Below the pieces are notes generated by a model that worked only from the letters and a program-made list of their open reading frames with translations, did not search any database and was not told the origin of the DNA. Positions 24,241 through 36,419 of a stretch of 64,000 nt of DNA are shown here, in pieces. Source of the stretch: Cryptomeria japonica (lineage: Eukaryota; Streptophyta; Pinopsida; Cupressales; Cupressaceae). The translations under genes were made by a program, and so were the position numbers. Within the stretch, counting starts at the first letter, position 1; every line of letters starts with the position of its first letter. The stretch spans positions 762,716,673 to 762,780,672 of the forward strand of contig NC_081408.1 in NCBI RefSeq assembly GCF_030272615.1, in the 5' to 3' direction.

Positions 24241-25560
24241 TCTGAAATCCAATTAGAAAGCATTGGGATTGATGCAATGAAATATATGTATGTTGTAGAT
24301 GAGGACTTTAAGGAGATTTACAAGGTATGTACTGAATTTGGTGAAAGGTATCATGTGGAGTTTTTTAATTTTCTGATACAAGATGGACTTCTTTTCAAAG
24401 GTGGGCAATTGTGCATACCAAAGTGCTCAATGAGGACTAATATCATCAAGGAAAAGAATATTGGGGCTATGGAAGGTCATTTTGGTTCAGACAAGACACT
24501 TGAATTGGTAAGGAGGCACCACTTTTGGCCCAAATTGCAGGTTGATGTAAGAAAGTTTGTAGATGCATGCACCATTTTCCAAAAGGCAAAAGGAAGAAGC
24601 ACCAATGTTGGTCTCTATCAACCCCTACCCATTCCCTCAAGACCTTGGGAAAGTGTTTCAATAGACTTTGTAATGGGTTTACCTAGGACCCAAAAGGGGT
24701 TTGATAGCGTATTTATGATAGTGGATAGGCTTAGCAAAATGGCACATTTATTGCCATGTAAGTCCACTAGTGATGCATCTTATATAACATATTTATTTCT
24801 TAGAGAAGTAGAAAGGATTCATGGACTTCCATTGAACATAGTGTCTAACGGGGATGTCAAATTTGTTGGCCATTTTTGGAGAACTCTATGGAGGAAACTT
24901 GGCACCAATCTGTCTTTCTCATCAGCCTATCATCCACAAATGGATGGGTAGACAGAAGTAGTAAATTGGTCATTAGGGAATTTTTTCAGATGTCTTACAA
25001 GGCAGCATGGTGAAAAGTGGGATTCAATCTTACCTCAAGCTGAGTTTGCCTACAATGACACTATAAACAGAAGCACGAGGAATTCACCATTTCAGATTGT
25101 GTATGGGTTGCATCCAAGAGGGGTGTTGGAGTTGAGAAAACTACCCCATACGAATCCCATAAGTGTAGATGGTGAGAGGTTTGTTGAAGCTATAAAGAAA
25201 GTACATGAGCAAGTCAAAATACAACTTCAAAAGTCATCAGAAAAATACAAAGAACATGTAGATCAAAAAGTGAGAGAGGTACAGTTTCAAGTTGGAGATT
25301 TGGTTTCGGCAAATTTGAAGAAGGAAAGGTTACCCAAGGGAAAACACACTAAGCTCATGCAGAGGAAAGCAGGACCATGTCAAATCTTGAAGAAGTTTGG
25401 CACCAATGCTTATGAAATTCAATTACCATCAAACCTTGGCATATCTCCTATTTTAATGTTTGTGATTTAACTCCTTTTAAAGGTGATTCTAATGCAGGTA
25501 ACTCACAGCAGGTCCTAGAAGATGTAGCAGATATAGACATTCCCAAACATGAGCCACCTA
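24241..25560 (+). pseudogene. E7 integrase
   Basis: Integrase of the element, which would insert cDNA into chromatin. The zinc-binding region is partial (EGHFGSDKTLELVRRHHFWP, with the Cys pair reduced to DACTIFQK). The core keeps D in VSIDFVMGLP, but the second catalytic residue is lost: IVSNGDVKFVGHFW where the family has S-D-R-D. A stop at 24949-24951 interrupts HPQMDG-stop-TEVVN near the glutamate. The C-terminal segment continues in 25099-25470 (YGLHPRGVLELRKLPHTNP, then QVGDLV). Dead by two independent changes. Confidence 0.87.
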
Positions 25561-25700
25561 AGCTTGAGAAAGTGTTGGAAAAATTATTGTAAAGAAGACC
25601 AGGAACAATGAGTACAAGCAATACTTGGTCAAATGGAAAGGAAAACCAGACTCTGAATCCATTTGGTTGGATGAAGATCAGATCAAGAAGCATGGCACTA
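25561..25700 (+). pseudogene. E7 chromodomain
   Basis: Read across a frame break near 25590, the sequence gives YKQYLVKWKGKPDSESIWLD, a chromodomain. In chromoviruses this C-terminal integrase domain directs insertion to particular chromatin. It identifies E7 as a chromovirus and agrees with its tRNA-Met primer site. Confidence 0.83.
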
Positions 25701-25752
25701 CATTACATGACCTCATCTCAAGTGGACTTGAGATGCATTCACCCTAGGAGTA

Positions 25753-27302
25753 TGGTGCAAGAGAACCTCCTGACTAAGATGATAAGAGAAATAAAGGATA
25801 AAGGTCGCACATAGGAATGTGACCTTCCAATCAATGCAATAGGATAGTCTTGTTTGTTTAATTTTTGTAATAAACCCCACCTTGTCACCCAATGACATGG
25901 ATTTGGCAAATTGATAAGCCACCATGGGCATATGGGCCTAGGGGGTATTTGGTTGAGTATTTTATAGGTGTTTATGTGTTGTATATGTATTATGAAGGTT
26001 TAGGACATGTTGAAACATCTCTAGGTGGGTAGATTTAATATATGTCAAAAGTTTCTCAAACTTGTCAACTTTTAATGACAACTTTTGGTTGCAAATAGAA
26101 ACTTCTTTCCAACGGTAACCTCAGTTAGAAAGGTGGTTGATAACCATTTAGGAAGGTATAAAATTTAATTCCCAGTAATCATTGATGGGGGAGGATGACT
26201 TTGTAAACATTTGGCATAATTCAAGTAATACAATTCTGAGAATTTCCTACAATTCTATTATTCTACATGGTGTATGGTATTGTACGTACATTTTGGAATT
26301 AGGAAACCACTAGGATGTGTTAGAGTGTCCAATCACCTTTCATATGCGTCAATTTTTAGTTCTTAATTCTCTAGGAAAAGAGAGAAACCTATCATTTTCT
26401 GGAAGTGGTCTAGATTTGACAGTTTTGCCTAGGGTTTTGCAAAGAAATGACCTTACCTTGTTGATCCTTCATTGTTAGTTCACGGATTTGGAGGGGATGA
26501 AAGTATGGCCAATTTATTTTAGGATTTTGAAGGTCTTTTGTAGGTTTGGACCAGTTGGAGGTGAGGGTTTGATGCATTAAGGTGGGCAACTCCATGTGGC
26601 CACCGTGTATGAGTAAGCAGACAGGTCTCACATTAGGGGTTAGAGATCTTATCATGGCCTAATACTTAGGAATTGGTGCATTTTCCATGTCCTAAGAGTT
26701 TCCCTTTATTTTTTTTGGTGAGTTAAGGTCCGTGTCTACACACTCCTTTGTAAAATAGACCTAATTAGGGCTATTAGGTCTCCTAACCAAGGTAGGGTTT
26801 GGGTTCTTGTGTTCCCAACCAATCAAAACCCCTAGGATATGTTTTTTAGCTCTCAAAAGGGTATCCAAATCTATAATTTTTTTCTTGAGTCTTCTGGAGA
26901 AATAAGGAGTTAAGTGTGGAAAATCGGTCTGTAAGGGCTACTAGGATTAGTAGGCCTTATTGCAGCAGTTACCCCAAACTGGTAGAGGGAACCTAAATGT
27001 ATTGATTGAAGGATGTCTCCCTAGCCTAAGGGACTTAAAATAAAACCTTTAATAGCCATTTTTTCATTGTAGAAGGGACCAAACCATTGTTGGCCATAGG
27101 GTCCTTAGGAGCCTCTAAAAGACCTCATGAGATGCTTAGTGAAAGAGACCTTGTGAGGAAGTCTTTTTTTGGAATAAAGGGATGTGGGACTTGTCAAACT
27201 AATATTCCTTAACACCTTGTAGTTTTGTGTGATTTCTAGGGTCCTTGGTGTGCTCTTGGATTAGGGGAACCTATCCTATACCTATACAAGGGCTTTGCAT
27301 CA
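25753..27302 (+). mobile_element. E7 3' LTR
   Basis: 1,550 bp, TGGTGCAAGAGAACC to TTTGCATCA, matching the 5' LTR. The polypurine tract just before it is degraded (CCCTAGGAGTA). The TATA box is at about 26155-26162. Confidence 0.9.
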
Positions 27303-27307
27303 AAGAC

Positions 27308-27832
27308 CTTGATACATTTTTTTTTGAACTTGATGTACTATGTAAAACTTATAATTTTGTTATTGATTCCCATAGACTTAAGATTTTCCAACAACCTTGA
27401 AGGATTTTTCATTAAGATGGTTTATGGGCTTTGAAAGGAATTTAATCACTAGCTGGGCAACAATGAAAGAAAATTTCTTGCAAAAGTATCAGAACTACTG
27501 TAAAGGTGGAGATAATAGGAAGGATGATATATTAAGGATGTCCAAAAGGGAAGATGAACCTCTTGAGGACTATATGGGTTCCAATTTTGTCTAAAAAAAT
27601 CCAGGCAGAACAAGATCACTCTAGAGATTTTAAGTTGGTCTTCTTAAGAGGGACTAATGAAGAAAACATATATGCATTAAACCTTATGGGAGGAGGTGAC
27701 ATTACCCAAGCTACATTTGACGACATTTGTAAATTAGCTAGGAATTACTCTAGGTCCACTTTGAGTAAGCATAAAATTATTAAGTTGCTTCCTAAACTAA
27801 GGCATCTACTAGTGTCTCAAGGATGGAGTTGA
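27308..27832 (+). pseudogene. E6 gag capsid domain
   Basis: Gag of E6 resuming after the E7 insertion. The segment 27397-27594 reads LRWFMGFERNLITSWATMKE and then FLQKYQNYCKGGDNRKDDI, a Retrotrans_gag domain. The frame shifts near 27590 into 27554-27832 (VFLRGTNEENIYALNLMGGG, then FDDICKLARNYSRSTLSK). From here to 28650 the reading is broken, with no clear zinc knuckle. Confidence 0.8.
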
Positions 27833-28649
27833 GCAACCTTCTCTCTGACATAAATGAGGCTATAATCAGTCACTTGGAAACTTAATTGGGCACTCTTCAC
27901 ATAAAAAATAAACAAGAAGAGGTAGAAGTCACTCTTAGAGTATTGTCCTCACTATAGACAAAAGAGGTCCAACTATAAATGTAAAAACATTGTTGCAAGT
28001 TCTAAAGATAAGCCAATTTGTCTTGAGTTCCATGCACTTGAGGATGAAGAAGGATAAGTCTTCTACATTTCCCAATGCAAGTCATGGTAGCAAAAAAAAA
28101 TTATGTCACATGACCCATTGTCCTACAATCCTTCATTTCCTAGGGTTACTTAGAATATTGCAAATTGGAATTACCAACCTTGGAACACCATAACAAACAA
28201 CCAAATACAAGGTGATGCATCAAGCTGGATGCTACAACAAGGATCATAGCCACTACAATCATAGTATCAATACCCAAGCTATAATTGGTGGCAAAATCCT
28301 CAAAACCTATGGTCTCGACCATGGAATGGAAACCACTAGTGGCAATAGTCAATGCATCCTACTCGCAATAACATTAACCTTTACCCCAACAGCCCACGCT
28401 CATGCCTAACATAATTCTTCAACAACCAAATATTATGCCAAATCATAATACACCCGCCTCTACCCAACCATAAGTACCATAGTTTCCTACTCAACTTGCA
28501 CCAAATCCTAACAATACGCCTATCCAACAAGCTTACTCTAACAAGACAACACAATATTCAACCTATACAGTTAAAATTAGTGATGTTCTCCTTTGTTCAG
28601 GCAAGACTCTAGCTTGTCCTATAGCTCCACAAATCACCAAACTATCAAA

Positions 28650-29512
28650 TGAGGAACTAGTGGTAGATATTGCTAACAATGAACCAACTGAACAAATTCC
28701 ACCACTTGTTGAGATTTTAAATAAAGAACTGCTCTTTCTAGAAAGATTAGCCACACAAAAATATCACCCTAAGCTTGAGTTTGATTGCCTAGAACAATTA
28801 AAGAGTGTGTGTGTGAAATACCTCTCATTCGAGCCATCAAGGATGTTCCTATTTACACCAAGACTATTAGGGGACTATGTCTCAAATTCTCAAGAAGAAA
28901 GAGGAAGGACCCCCAAACTATCTATGTCATTCGATAGCTTGTTGATATCATGCTAGGAACTCTAATGGTTCCCAGATATTTAGACCTAGGCAGTCCTATG
29001 GTGGATGTAAACATGAATGGGACTCTTTCTAAAAACATGTTGATCGATCTTGGAGAAGCAATCAACTTCATGACTAAGGAGACAATGAATGACCTACAAT
29101 TAGTCAGCATAAGGCCAACACCGATGGTGCTACAATTGACAGATTGATCCACTATAAAACTAGAAGATTCATTGAAGATTTGGTGATAACAATAAATTCT
29201 TGGTAGTAACCTACTAAATTTTTGGTTTTACAGCCTAAAGCTAGCCTCAATGGGTACCCATTGATTCTTGGTAGTCCATGGTTGGCCAGTGTTGATGCAC
29301 CTATTGGCTGCAGGTCTGGAAATATGACAATCCCTAATGAGTATGTCACTAATAAATTAGTACTATATCGTCCAGTTCAATCCCATTCTGATTTAGAACG
29401 GCCCATTTGGCCTACCCTAGAGGAAGAAGAACAATACTCCTTGCAGAATCTTATGACAATAGAAAGGACCTCTATGATGGAAGTACAAGATAAGGATGTT
29501 GTTCTTACTTAA
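28650..29512 (+). pseudogene. E6 protease region
   Basis: The protease active site is in 28950-29147: NMLIDLGEAINFMTKETMND, using D-L-G as in Athila-type elements. The C-terminal half, 29222-29512, shows GYPLILGSPWLASVDAPIGC. Between them the frame is broken (29145-29220). The segment before 28950 (EILNKELLFLERLATQKY) is a spacer between gag and protease. Confidence 0.75.
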
Positions 29513-29849
29513 ATCATGTAGAATTATTATGATTTGGAGCCACAACAAGAGGAGCTTCTATCCTATTTAACTTGTCTACTCCATAGCTCGATAGCCAAAT
29601 AAGATCCATCCAATTCACATATGTTTTATGATGTTCTACCTCATGACTATAATCTTAATATTTTAGGATTGGACATTACCTTTGTCATGACATCTACTAC
29701 TCCAATAGAAGTGTCTTCAGGTAAGACACTTAATATCAACAATGAATTGACAATGACAAGGTGTACTAGCTTGTTGCAGATGTTACAAGCCCATATTTTG
29801 ACATTTGCATGAGATTATCATGATATGAAGGGCACTGATCAAAGCTTAT

Positions 29850-30540
29850 GCATCTATAGAATATTTATTAATGAAGGTTGTAGACCAATGAGGCAACCAT
29901 AGAGACAAATGAATCCAACACTCAGAGACATAATGAAGTCAGAACTACAAAATCTCCTTGACATACGATTGATAGTGAATGGATATCACCCTTGGTAACT
30001 ATGCCAAAGAAAGGATGCAAGTGGTGAGTATGTGTAGATTATAGGGAACTTAATGCAACCACAAGAAAAGATCACTTTTTATTACCCTTTAACAATCAAG
30101 TCTTAGATTCATTGGCTATAAAAAGGTTATTCTCCTTTCCAGATGGATTCGGTAGATACAATCAAATCAACATAGCCCTTGAAGATCAAGACGAGACCAC
30201 TTCACATGTCCAAGAGGGACATATGCATATTGAATGCTTCTATATGGAATATGTAACACACTGGTTGCATGTCAAAGAGTTGTCTTGAGCATCTTCTTAG
30301 ACTTCGCTCATGATACCATGGAGATATATATGGATGATTTTATAACCTATGGTAACAATTATGAGGAAGCATTAGCAAATCTGAGTAAGGTAATTTAGTG
30401 GTGTCAAGACAATAACCTCCCTATCAGCCCTGAAAAGTGTTTTATGATGATGGAGGAGGGATTTGTTCTTAGAAATTTTGTCTCACACAATGAAATCCAA
30501 GTTGAAATAGCAAAAATTGCAATCATCTCAGAGCCTCCAG
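29850..30540 (+). pseudogene. E6 reverse transcriptase, heavily broken
   Basis: No long frame survives, but RT blocks can be followed across frames: MPKKGCKW, then VCVDYRELNATTRKDHFLLP, a DGFGRYNQINIALEDQDETT block, and the catalytic YMDDF at 30327-30341. YMDD followed by F is common in the Athila group. Stops and small deletions occur throughout. Confidence 0.75.
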
Positions 30541-32240
30541 TGCCACAAAAAAAAGAGATGTAAGGAGCTTCTTTGGCCATGTTGGATATTATAGATGCTT
30601 CATTAAGGACTTTAATAAAATTGTTGCATCCCTATTCACATTACTTACAAAAGAGGTAGAGTTTGAGTAGAATGCACATTGCCAACAAGACTTTGAATCA
30701 CTTAAGTCTTCTCTCACAAAAGAACCAATAATCAGAAGACCAAATTGGACTCTTCCTTTTTAAATTCACATAGATGCCTCTAATTTTGCAGTTGGAGCAG
30801 TCCTAGGTCAAAAGGAAGCTAATCTTGAATATATAATTTACTATATTAGTAAGAATTTACAAGTCGAGGTCAATTATATAGTTACAAAGAAAGAGATGTG
30901 TGTTGTCATTTATGCCATAAATAAATTTAGACACTGTATCATTGGATACACTATTTTCATCCATATTGATCATGCAACAATATGTTATTTGATGAACAAA
31001 CCAGTGGTAAATGGATGACTTGTCAGATGGCTACTCTTGTTACAAGAGTTTGACATTACCATTGTTGATAAGCCTAGAAAGGCTAATGTAGTGACATATT
31101 TTCTTTCCATATTGACAACATCAATAGATGATTCAGTGGTGGATGAATCTTTTTCAGATGAACATCTCTTTGCCTTGTCACTCTATACACAATGGTATGT
31201 TTATATTGCTAACAATTTAGTTGTAGGCCAAACACCTCCACATCTATCACCCAAGGAGAAAAAGAAATTGGTCTACCATATCTCTTCCTATTATTATACT
31301 AGACCTGACAATATCATGTGTGATGCCTTAGAGAGGATGAGACATTTGATTTTCTTTAAGCATTCCATGATAAACCATGTGGAGGCCATTTTGCAGCCAA
31401 AAGGATAACTATCAAGATGCTTAATGCAAGATATTATTGGTCTACTATACATAAAGATGTTGTCCAACATACAAGGAGATGTGATCACTGCCAAAGAATG
31501 AGAAAACCCACAAGAAGTGATGAAATGTCACTTCAACCTCAACTAGCATTTGCACCATTTAACAAGTGGGGGATATATTTTTGTTGGGCCAACTGAACCT
31601 ATATCTAATAATAAAGATTACATCCTAGTCTATACTGATTACCTAACCACATGGGTAGAAGTCAAGGCCTTGAAGAGTGCTAGGGATACTAAAGTTGTCT
31701 TTTTTTTTACAACGATATATACCAAGTATGGTGTTCCTCATAAAATAGTAACTAATCAAGGTCCACAATTTACTTCTGATTTGATAGCGCATTTGGTCAA
31801 AGAATTTAATATCAAATATAAGAGGTCCACAATCAAATGGTCAGATAAAAGCTACCAACAAAGAATTGGGAGGTATTCTAACTATAATTGTCCAAAAACA
31901 TAGAAAAGTTAGAGTTGTTAGACCGCCTAAAGTAGTTTGGTCATATAGAACAACATGGACAACAACAACAAGGTTCACACCCTATGAGCTTGTCTATGGG
32001 AAGAAGTTAGTCCCCCCAACTGAGTTTAAATATACAAAATTAAGGAAAATAGTAGAGTTATATATGAATCTTGATCAAACTCAAAAGGATATGTTGCATC
32101 AATTGAATGCACTTGATGAAATACGAATGTAAGCAATAAAGCACATCGAGATCATCCAAAAATAGAGTAAATGGCATGATATCTATATCAAAACCAAAGA
32201 GTTTAATGAGGGGGATTGAGAGTTCCTATATGATTCAATT
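30541..32240 (+). pseudogene. E6 RNase H and integrase
   Basis: RNase H: IDASNFAVGAVLGQKEANLE near 30770, then MCVVIYAINKFRHCIIGYTI and PRKANVVTYFLS. Integrase: the HHCC region near 31370-31500 is readable as GGHFAAKRITIKMLNARYYW and CDHCQRM. The core lies in 31550-31903 with KYGVPHKIVTNQGPQFTSDL, where the second catalytic aspartate has become asparagine (family T-D-Q-G). The C-terminal part at 31866-32132 (YRTTWTTTTRFTPYELVYGK) is in another frame. The gene is dead. Confidence 0.83.
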
Positions 32241-32285
32241 TACAATCACCACAAGGGAAAACGTTTGACATGCTAGCTAGGGCCT

Positions 32286-33530
32286 TGTAGCATCGTAAAT
32301 TGTAATCTTTATCAGTGTGTCCAATTCCACACTCTCCTAGAACCTATTTTAGTATTTTCCTTTCCTCTATACATTACAAGACCTTTATTGATTTAAATTA
32401 ATATTATGGGTCATGTTCCTCTTTATTACATCATCACACTCTTATTTGGTCCCTTAATTCTAGGTGTGCCTTTTATTATTTTATCTTGATTTATCCTTAA
32501 TCTTACCCTAATTTCAACTCTGAAAGCATATTTTGCATACCTGTACATTATGGTTTGAGCCACCGAGCTTGACTTAGGATTATAATCCCATTATCTTGCA
32601 TCCCTAGAAATTCAAAGAAAAATTGATAGGACTAGGTAGTATACTACCTAGTCCCATACTTTTTTCATCAAATTTTGGGAGGATAATTTGTCGGTCTTAT
32701 TTAATTCAAATCTCATTTTGGGAAAAAATATATCAATTCTAAGTTGTCCTAATGGTGATTTTAATTTTTAAATCCCTATATAAGACATCCCTCTCAATCA
32801 TTTTCATAATCTAATATTATGCTAACATTAACATCAATTCAAGAGCAATTATTCATCATCGAGAGTAGATTTGATTCAAGGAGAAACAAACTACATCAAG
32901 GCAAATTCCATTAATGTTTTATCTATGATTTCATGGTGGATTTTATATGATTTATCATTTTATTGCATCAACACATGGAGAATTTATCCTAAGAGCATTT
33001 CATCACCTATTGAAGGTATAATCATATGCATTCAAGCATTTCAGCCTTGCCCTCAAAAGGGCAGCTTTTCCAATCCAGTTCAATTTCTATTTCAATTAGG
33101 TTTAATTCTAAACCTAGGGTTTGAGCTAAAGGAAAACCCCTATCCACAACCCCTTTCTTTTCTCTTATGTACAGTTATAGGTTTCCATTGAAACATGCAG
33201 TTTTTGGAAAGTCTCATCAAACAAGTGCAAATCCACTAACATAATCCTGGTTTTTAGTGACTAGGGCATCCCACACCCTTGTCCTTTAGGACCAGGGCAC
33301 CCCTCACCCTAGTCCTTTGTGTTGTGCTCTAAATTTCCAAGACAGTTCTTAGATAGTCTTAGAAACAATATTCCCACTTTGCAACTTATCGCAATTTCTC
33401 TGACCAGGACATACAGTGCCCTAGTCTTGTTAATTCAAGCTCAAATTTTGATCCAAAGTACACACTAGAATTCCCTTTTCATTTATGTAGCTTATCCATT
33501 GTGAATTTTATGTTTCATTATCAGTCAACA
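32286..33530 (+). mobile_element. E6 3' LTR
   Basis: Begins TGTAGCATCGTAAATTGTAA shortly after the integrase end. TATA box CTATATAAGA at 32776-32785. Ends at about AGTCAACA (33530). Similar in layout to E3. Confidence 0.65.
33263..33425 (+). repeat. Three-copy GGGCA...CCCTNGTCC motif in E6 LTR
   Basis: Copies start at 33263, 33293 and 33405 (spacing 30 and 112 bp), reading GGGCATCCCACACCCTTGTC, GGGCACCCCTCACCCTAGTC and GGACATACAGTGCCCTAGTC. They are the positional counterparts of the E3 copies at 15301, 15332 and 15445. Confidence 0.75.
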
Positions 33531-33547
33531 TAATTAGTCAAAGTTGT

Positions 33548-36081
33548 ATCATGTTGTCTCCTAACAACTCTGTCTCTCTCTATCATGAGTGTTTGTACCT
33601 ATGCTCTAAGTTGATCTATCTATGCTCTGAGACTACCCAAGGTCTCCTACTTTGGCACATCCTGCTAGGGAACATGACACTCAATCCCCTCATCTCCACC
33701 TCCCTGTTCACTTGCTAGAATCTCAACCTGAGTAGCAATCAAAACCTGTCTTCTAATAAGTGGAACATGATCCTCTAGATCCTCATCCTCTCCACAATGA
33801 GCTGCAATAACCATAGGGTCTGGCTAAATCTAACCAAAATCAATGCCTCTCCCGCAACCCCCATCCAATCCTGGAATCCTACCTCCTCCTATAGAAGGTA
33901 ACCCTCTCACTGATCGCATCCCTGCCCTACCAATATCCCTCCCAATTCATCCTACCTATTTCCCACCCATAGGATGTGGTCTCCCAATCCTTCCAACCGA
34001 TTCAAACGGTCCTACATGGACTCTCAATTGACCTCCTCTCCATTTGGGTCTCCTACCACCTCTGCCTCCATCTCCTCCCTCATCTCCATCACCTTCAGCC
34101 TCTTGAGTATCTCTAAGATCTCATCTCCATCTTTGTCTCCTAATAATGGGATCATCTCAATCGTCATCCTCATCTCCTAAGCTGGGAGGAGGATCTATTG
34201 GATCGGTAATACAAGGAAACAGGTGTGCAAGCATGTACTGAGCATAATCTACTGTAACACTAGGATCTAGAATTTGTAATCTCAAATCATAAGCCACCCT
34301 AGAAGAAGCCAGAAACTCTGCACGTGTTATCTCAAAAGACAAAGATGGTCCCCAATATCGCTTATCCCTATACCGTCATGCATATATCATGACACCAGTA
34401 GGCATGTGTTGAATGATACCAAACTGTCTCAAAATGCAACTAATCAACTCCCACTCCATAATGTATGGAGTCTGACCAATGAGATATCTACTCTGCATAA
34501 TAAATAGTAATGTATGTGCATCATCCATCTATGGCTCACAATCGATATACGGTCTCCAAATAACACTATCAAATGAATCAAGAACCCAATGCCAATACTC
34601 CATCTTACCCAACTTATGTTGAGTAAGGATACTTGCATATAAATACACATATGGTTGCCTCTCACCATAAACTCTATGATGGATAGGCCGAGTAATAGCA
34701 ATGTGCTCCCAGTACCAGATCTCTAAAAGCATGCATCTTGTCAACAGACTAGCACTCTCATCGAAAACAACCTGATGAAGATCATGATAAAAATGAGTGA
34801 GCATACAAACACCCCAAGCATATCAAGTTTGATGTTGCATCATGCTCTGAAGAATTTTACCCCAACCAACAACAAAACCTCGAGATCTCTTGTCTCGACA
34901 GATGAATCCCCCAATCAAACCTCCAAGAATCATGAGGAGAGTCTCATAATACATAATCATATCCTCCCATCGGATCTCTCCTCTCGAAATGCTCTCATCA
35001 CCAAATATGGATTTGAAAGCCTCTGTCCCTCCACGATCCTAAAAATCATACTAGACTAGCTCACCAATCACAAGGATGTGGAGAATCATGTAGACATCCT
35101 CGAGTGTCACACTAATCCCATCAGTATGAAAGTGGAAAGTGTTATGCTCACTATGCCATCTCTCTGCTAAGACAGTCAACAATCCCCTACTATGGGTAAT
35201 ATCAAGTATATATAACAAGTGGTGTACTCCACAGGCATCTATGTGTCTAATCTTAGCCTGTGTAAGCTTTGGTACTAAGTGGCACATGGCCGGGAATTTC
35301 TCTCGACACTGGAGAACATCGAGGTACTCCTATTTAACAACATAATTTGATCTTTATCAATCATCACTCGTCTATCTATAAAATCAAAGAGATCGCTAAT
35401 CTATTACATCAATAATTGGTACATCTTTTCAAAATGAAGCAAATTAGGTTATCAAATCAGCCTAAAACTATCAATCATGGTTTTCTATCAATCAATAAGT
35501 TCAATCAAACTTTGTTATGCTCTTCATCAGAAACTAAATCGGTTTCTTTGAGCTAATCTATCAATCTATCAAATCAAATAAAATAAAATCAATAAATCAT
35601 TTATCCTATCAATCAACATTATCAAGATTATATCAATCAAGACGTCAATCGAATACATATCAATTATAATTGCATATGAAAATGCCTAAATCTAATCATC
35701 AAAGTGAATTTTAACATGAACAACATCAAACACATTCATCTGAAGCATAAGTGCTAATCTTTCTAATGAAAGCGTTATTCTATTGAACAAATGTGCTAAC
35801 ATACATCTTAAAAGCGTGAACAAAACAAACACATGCGCTAAAACTCACAAAAGTGCTAACATCAATTGCAAAAGCGCTAAAATACAAAAACAAACGCGCT
35901 AAAATAAAGCCAAAAATCGAATAAAATTCAAAATAGCCACACACGGACTAAAAAACATGGAAAATTGTACGACAAGTTGCAAAACAACTTGGGATAAGGT
36001 ACATACCGGATATCCATACTTAGGAGGTCGTTGATATCGTCGAATGCGCTTAAATCGATGGTTCTTGAACGGGATCACCAT
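33548..36081 (-). pseudogene. E8 antisense plant-mobile-domain gene with an intron
   Basis: Antisense to the adjoining 3' LTR. Exon 1 (36007-36081, 25 codons) starts ATG and reads MVIPFKNHRFKRIRRYQRPP and then KYGYP, ending at a GTATGT donor. An intron of 677 bp (35330-36006) ends TTAAATAG. Exon 2 from 35329 continues in phase (EYLDVLQCREKFPAMCHLVP). The core resembles the plant mobile domain (PMD, aminotransferase-like): VLAERWHSEHNTFHFHTDGI, then SVTLEDVYMILHI, and MLLEIWYWEHIAITRP at about 34720. Stops and frame changes occur after GELV (35051) and near 34150-34160. The C-terminus is low-complexity, arginine- and glycine-rich, and is cut at 33548. PMD proteins are known in hosts and in retroelements; the function here is not known. 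Confidence 0.75.
35750..35902 (-). repeat. About 20-nt phased GCGCTAA motif array in the PMD intron
   Basis: Eight copies of an (A/T)GYGCTAA-like motif near 35750, 35771, 35792, 35812, 35834, 35852, 35873 and 35894, about 20 bp apart. Two are reduced to AGCGT. All lie inside the proposed intron. Confidence 0.75.
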
Positions 36082-36405
36082 TTCACCACCTCACTAAAGA
36101 TAATTCTCTTCACAAGCTCACAAGGATGCAAATGAAACTAAAATTGCCTTTGGTTAATTTTATATTTACCATTTGGAAGGGTAATTAATGCTATTAAAAT
36201 GGGGCAATTGTATTTATTTTTCACAAATGAATTTGTCGAAGAACCTTTTCAATTATCGTGAGATCAATCGCTTATCTTATTTTTTTCAACAAACTTCACG
36301 ATCAATCTCCCGAAGGGGGCACACAATCAGGATTTTTTATCTTCATCAGGCGCACTATCAATACTTGATTTAATCTTTGAAACATTGTTGTCTCGACATC
36401 ATTTC

Positions 36406-36419
36406 AAAGAGGGGCAAAA
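36406..36419 (+). promoter_or_regulatory. E8 polypurine tract
   Basis: AAAGAGGGGCAAAA immediately before the LTR start. It matches the E4 tract on the opposite strand and fixes E8 as plus-oriented. Confidence 0.78.

Larger units (their letters stand above)
19543..27302 (+). mobile_element. E7 complete chromovirus (Ty3/gypsy)
   Basis: A full-length 7.76-kb element: LTR, tRNA-Met type primer site, gag with CCHC knuckle, protease, RT, RNase H, integrase with C-terminal chromodomain, LTR. It is flanked by perfect 5-bp duplications AAGAC at 19538-19542 and 27303-27307, and is inserted in the gag region of E6. Both LTRs begin TGGTGCA and end CATCA. No product can be made without repair of several frames. 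Confidence 0.93.
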
